Below are positions 61,364-64,000 of a DNA stretch of 64,000 nucleotides, piece after piece. Origin of the DNA: Dysgonomonas sp. PF1-14 (GTDB lineage Bacteria > Bacteroidota > Bacteroidia > Bacteroidales > Dysgonomonadaceae); assembly GCF_029892965.1 (NCBI RefSeq), contig NZ_JARXWN010000001.1:186001-250000 (forward strand). Reading direction: 5' to 3'. The notes beneath the pieces were generated by a model. The model worked only from the letters and a program-made list of their open reading frames with translations, ran no database searches and was not told the origin of the DNA. The position numbers and the translations under genes are program-made. Positions within the stretch are counted from its first letter, which is position 1, and each line of letters starts with the position of its first letter.

Positions 61364-61992
61364 TGGAACTGAGTGTATTAGATAAAAACGGTAAAGATAC
61401 CGGTAAAAAAGTAGCGCTGAATGACGCTATTTATGGAATTGAGCCTAACGAACACGTTCTTTGGTTAGATGTGAAACAATACCTTGCAAACCAACGTCAG
61501 GGTACTCACAAATCTAAAGAAAGAAGTGAGATGTCAGGTAGTACACGTAAGTTGATCCGTCAAAAAGGTGGAGGTGGTGCCCGTCGTGGTGATATCAATT
61601 CACCGATATTAGTTGGTGGAGCACGTGTATTTGGACCAAAACCAAGAGACTATAGCTTCAAACTGAATAAGAAAGTAAAACAACTTGCACGTAAATCTGC
61701 CCTTTCTACCAAAGCGAAAGACAATCAGATACTGATCGTGGAAGACTTTTCTTTCGATGCTCCGAAAACAAAAGATTTCATAGCATTGACCAAAAGTTTG
61801 CAAGTAGCTGATAAAAAGATACTTCTAGTTTTGCCAGACCAAAATAAAAATGTATATTTGTCGGCTCGTAATTTACAAAGAGTAAAAGTTGTAAGCGCTT
61901 CTGATCTAAATACTTATACAATACTCAACTGCACAAGTTTAGTAATGGCTGAGTCTTCAGTAGCTATTATAGATAACCTTTTAAAAGCATAA
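61363..61992 (+). CDS. rplD: 50S ribosomal protein L4
   Basis: The 209-residue L4/L1e protein has the conserved loop [19 protein letters not shown] (near residue 47), which extends to the exit tunnel, and the globular part [14 protein letters not shown] [20 protein letters not shown]. In enterobacteria L4 represses the S10 operon. Its start overlaps the rplC stop, and its stop overlaps the strong ribosome-binding site of rplW. Confidence 0.97.
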   Translation: MELSVLDKNGKDTGKKVALNDAIYGIEPNEHVLWLDVKQYLANQRQGTHKSKERSEMSGSTRKLIRQKGGGGARRGDINSPILVGGARVFGPKPRDYSFKLNKKVKQLARKSALSTKAKDNQILIVEDFSFDAPKTKDFIALTKSLQVADKKILLVLPDQNKNVYLSARNLQRVKVVSASDLNTYTILNCTSLVMAESSVAIIDNLLKA

Positions 61993-61997
61993 GGAGG
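61991..61997 (+). promoter_or_regulatory. Strong Shine-Dalgarno sequence ahead of rplW
   Basis: AAGGAGG lies five bases before the rplW ATG and overlaps the rplD stop codon. None of the other ribosomal genes in this operon that I inspected has such a strong match, and Bacteroidetes rarely use Shine-Dalgarno sequences. Confidence 0.8.
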
Positions 61998-62002
61998 ATA
62001 CT

Positions 62003-62296
62003 ATGGGAATAATTATTAAGCCAATACTGACAGAAAAGCAAACTGCGATTTCAGAAAAATTTCCGAATCGCTATGGTTTTCGTGTTGCTCCAAATGCAAA
62101 CAAAGTGGAGATAAAAAAAGCGATAGAAGAAATTTACGGAGTGAAAGTTGATTCGGTAAACACGATGAAATATTCCGGAAAACGCAAAAGTCGCTATACC
62201 AAAGCAGGAGTTATCAGTGGAAAAACCCCCGCTTTCAAGAAAGCAATAATCACCCTGAAAGAAGGTGAAAGTATAGACTTTTTTAGTAATATCTAA
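62003..62296 (+). CDS. rplW: 50S ribosomal protein L23
   Basis: The 97-residue protein matches L23: [40 protein letters not shown] and [17 protein letters not shown]23 sits at the tunnel exit, where trigger factor and SRP dock. The gene has an unusually strong ribosome-binding site for this phylum. It is ten bases from rplD and eight from rplB. Confidence 0.97.
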   Translation: MGIIIKPILTEKQTAISEKFPNRYGFRVAPNANKVEIKKAIEEIYGVKVDSVNTMKYSGKRKSRYTKAGVISGKTPAFKKAIITLKEGESIDFFSNI

Positions 62297-62304
62297 ATAG
62301 AAAA

Positions 62305-63129
62305 ATGGCAGTACGTAAATTAAAGCCCACAACTCCGGGGCAGAGACACAAAATTATTGGTACATTCGAAGAAATCACTGCAAGTGTACCAGAAAAATCC
62401 CTTGTAGTCGGTAAAAAGGCGTCTGGTGGCCGTAACAATACTGGTAAGATGACCATGCGTTATCTCGGTGGCGGTCATAAGAGAAAATACAGGCTCATAG
62501 ACTTCAAGAGAACAAAAGACGGAGTACCGGCTTCTGTAAAATCAATCGAATACGATCCGAACCGTTCGGCACGTATCGCTTTGTTGTATTATGCAGATGG
62601 AGCAAAAACTTATATTATTGCACCAGAAGGCTTGGTAGTAGGTCAGACAGTGATATCGGGAGCCGATGCTGCTCCTGAGGTTGGAAATGCAATGCCTTTG
62701 GCAAACATCCCAATCGGTACAGTTATTCATAACATCGAACTTCGTCCTGGTCAGGGAGCTAAGATGGTTCGTTCGGCAGGCGGATTCGCACAGTTGACTT
62801 CACGTGAAGGAGGCTATGCAATCATCAGAATGCCTTCAGGCGAAACACGTAAGATCCTTCTTACCTGCAAAGCTACTATCGGTAGCGTAGGTAACTCAGA
62901 TCACGGACTCGAAAAATCAGGTAAAGCCGGACGCTCTCGTTGGCTTGGTCGTCGTCCTCGCAACCGTGGTGTGGTAATGAACCCTGTCGATCACCCGATG
63001 GGTGGTGGTGAAGGCCGCGCATCCGGAGGTCACCCAAGATCACGTAAAGGATTGTACGCTAAGGGTCTTAAGACAAGAGCACCGAAGAAACATTCTTCTA
63101 AGTACATAATTGAAAGAAGAAAAAAATAA
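62305..63129 (+). CDS. rplB: 50S ribosomal protein L2
   Basis: The 274-residue protein has the L2 core: [20 protein letters not shown], the [13 protein letters not shown] segment, and the peptidyl-transferase-facing [18 protein letters not shown]. The histidine in that loop matches the residue important for 50S activity. The length is standard. Confidence 0.98.
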   Translation: MAVRKLKPTTPGQRHKIIGTFEEITASVPEKSLVVGKKASGGRNNTGKMTMRYLGGGHKRKYRLIDFKRTKDGVPASVKSIEYDPNRSARIALLYYADGAKTYIIAPEGLVVGQTVISGADAAPEVGNAMPLANIPIGTVIHNIELRPGQGAKMVRSAGGFAQLTSREGGYAIIRMPSGETRKILLTCKATIGSVGNSDHGLEKSGKAGRSRWLGRRPRNRGVVMNPVDHPMGGGEGRASGGHPRSRKGLYAKGLKTRAPKKHSSKYIIERRKK

Positions 63130-63154
63130 TAACCTGATTAATCAATAAGAAATT

Positions 63155-63424
63155 ATGAGTCGTTCGTTAAAAAAAGGCCCGTATATTAATGTTAAGCTTG
63201 AGAAAAAAGTCTTGGCTATGAATGAGTCAGGGAAGAAAGCTGTAGTTAAGACATGGGCAAGAGCTTCAATGATATCACCCGATTTTGTAGGTCATACTAT
63301 TGCTGTTCACAACGGAAACAAATTTATTCCGGTATATGTGACAGAAAATATGGTAGGTCACAAACTTGGAGAATTTGCGCTTACACGTACATTCCGTGGA
63401 CACGGTGGTAACAAGAAAAAATAA
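63155..63424 (+). CDS. rpsS: 30S ribosomal protein S19
   Basis: The 89-residue protein opens [20 protein letters not shown] and contains [20 protein letters not shown] and [18 protein letters not shown], as expected for S19. S19 contacts the A-site finger in the intersubunit bridge. It lies 25 bases after rplB. Confidence 0.98.
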   Translation: MSRSLKKGPYINVKLEKKVLAMNESGKKAVVKTWARASMISPDFVGHTIAVHNGNKFIPVYVTENMVGHKLGEFALTRTFRGHGGNKKK

Positions 63425-63465
63425 TTGAAGCACCAGTAATTAATTAAAAAAGAAACATTAAAATA

Positions 63466-63873
63466 ATGGGTAAGAGAAAACGTATAGCAGCTGAAGCAAG
63501 AAAAGAAGCTCAAAAGACCATTTCTTTTGCTAAGTTGAACGATGTGCCGACATCACCACGAAAAATGCGCCTTGTGGCAGATATGATACGTGGAATGGAA
63601 GCATTCAGAGCACTTGGTGTATTGAAATTCTCTAACAAGGAAGCTGCTGCTAGATTAGAAAAACTGTTACGTTCAGCTATCGCAAACTGGGAGGCTAAAA
63701 ATGAGCGTAAAGCAGAAAGCGGTGAACTGTATGTGTCATTGATAAATGTAGATGGAGGCGCAATGCTGAAAAGAATGCGTCCGGCTCCACAAGGAAGAGG
63801 TTACAGGATTCGTAAACGTTCAAATCACGTAACACTTCACGTAGATACACTTAATAAAGAAATTCAAAATTAA
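63466..63873 (+). CDS. rplV: 50S ribosomal protein L22
   Basis: The 135-residue protein has the L22 core: [40 protein letters not shown], and the tunnel loop [20 protein letters not shown]. The macrolide-sensing loop is intact. The N-terminus ([17 protein letters not shown]) is extended compared with E. coli, as in other Bacteroidetes. Confidence 0.97.
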   Translation: MGKRKRIAAEARKEAQKTISFAKLNDVPTSPRKMRLVADMIRGMEAFRALGVLKFSNKEAAARLEKLLRSAIANWEAKNERKAESGELYVSLINVDGGAMLKRMRPAPQGRGYRIRKRSNHVTLHVDTLNKEIQN

Positions 63874-63880
63874 TTAGCAG

Positions 63881-64000
63881 ATGGGACAAAAAGTAAATCC
63901 AATAGCAAATCGTTTAGGTATCATCAGAGGATGGGATTCTAACTGGTATGGAGGAAAACGTCAGGGAGAAAACAGACGTTATGCTGCAGAAACACTGTTA
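63881..64000 (+). CDS. rpsC: 30S ribosomal protein S3, cut by window edge
   Basis: The frame starts at the ATG at 63881, seven bases after rplV, and stays open to the window edge (40 codons). [20 protein letters not shown] matches the S3 N-terminus, including the GQKVNP opening and a WYGG segment. The KH domain and the rest lie outside the window. Confidence 0.95.
   Translation, partial: MGQKVNPIANRLGIIRGWDSNWYGGKRQGENRRYAAETLL

Overview
This window looks like chromosomal DNA of a Bacteroidales bacterium, most likely from the Dysgonomonadaceae (Dysgonomonas-like). The genus is an inference; the phylum is well supported. Evidence seen directly: AT-rich DNA with promoters of the form TTTG-N18..20-TAnnTTTG, scarcely any Shine-Dalgarno sequences, a type 9 secretion (T9SS) sorting domain together with the T9SS regulator PorX, many small outer-membrane beta-barrels ending in an aromatic residue, Bacteroidetes-type families (DUF3127, DUF4923, DUF4953/5117), and the ribosomal order rpsL-rpsG-fusA-rpsJ-rplC without tuf.

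Layout. 1-3000: a truncated SpvB/Rhs-like FG-GAP protein behind a tiny T9SS cargo protein (minus strand). 3471-3542: tRNA-Arg(CCG). 3987-7661: two peptide/MFS-type carriers and a hypoxanthine/uracil-type DNA glycosylase (plus). 7642-9647: thrC and a CBS-less KpsF-type sugar-phosphate isomerase (minus). 10175-11011: a lipoprotein. 11086-14197: rpoN, PAP2, gcvH, purE, read leftward. 14363-16530: three secreted beta-barrels. 16700-19060: argB, rpsO, DUF3127, DUF4923. 19234-21900: AI-2E-type permease and PBP4-type dacB, divergent. 22402-24984: a barrel and a LytS/LytTR two-component pair. 25162-30808: LtaS-like phosphotransferase, orphan ExbD, an XRE-like regulator, small membrane and barrel proteins, an HD hydrolase. 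31010-35631: a plus-strand run ending in the lytic transglycosylase MltF. 35641-40960: PorX, GH18 glycosidase and a large zinc protease (minus). 41176-43790: Crp-like regulator, flavin-reductase-like small protein, and a divergent tyrosine phenol-lyase/tryptophanase relative. 43970-49878: large CarboxypepD-reg/beta-barrel protein, glyS, FKBP lipoprotein, MarC. 50160-55014: secreted proteins, nadE and an MFS exporter. 55427-56857: FadL/OmpP1-type porin. 57125-64000: the str-S10 ribosomal operon, running off the right edge inside rpsC.

Most genes are housekeeping or envelope functions in single genes or short operons separated by clear hairpin terminators. No phage, transposase gene, CRISPR array or recognisable defence system is visible. 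The least explained material is non-coding: a pair of about 185-bp long-palindrome elements (9868-10051 and 46810-46996) whose arms have changed in a pairing-preserving way, a scattered short motif TTTTAACTAAAA, two mosaic REP-like intergenic regions, a triplicated 12-mer ahead of the T9SS/SpvB-like operon, and a large imperfect hairpin ahead of the XRE-like regulator. The most interesting protein is the TPL/TnaA relative at 42330-43790.
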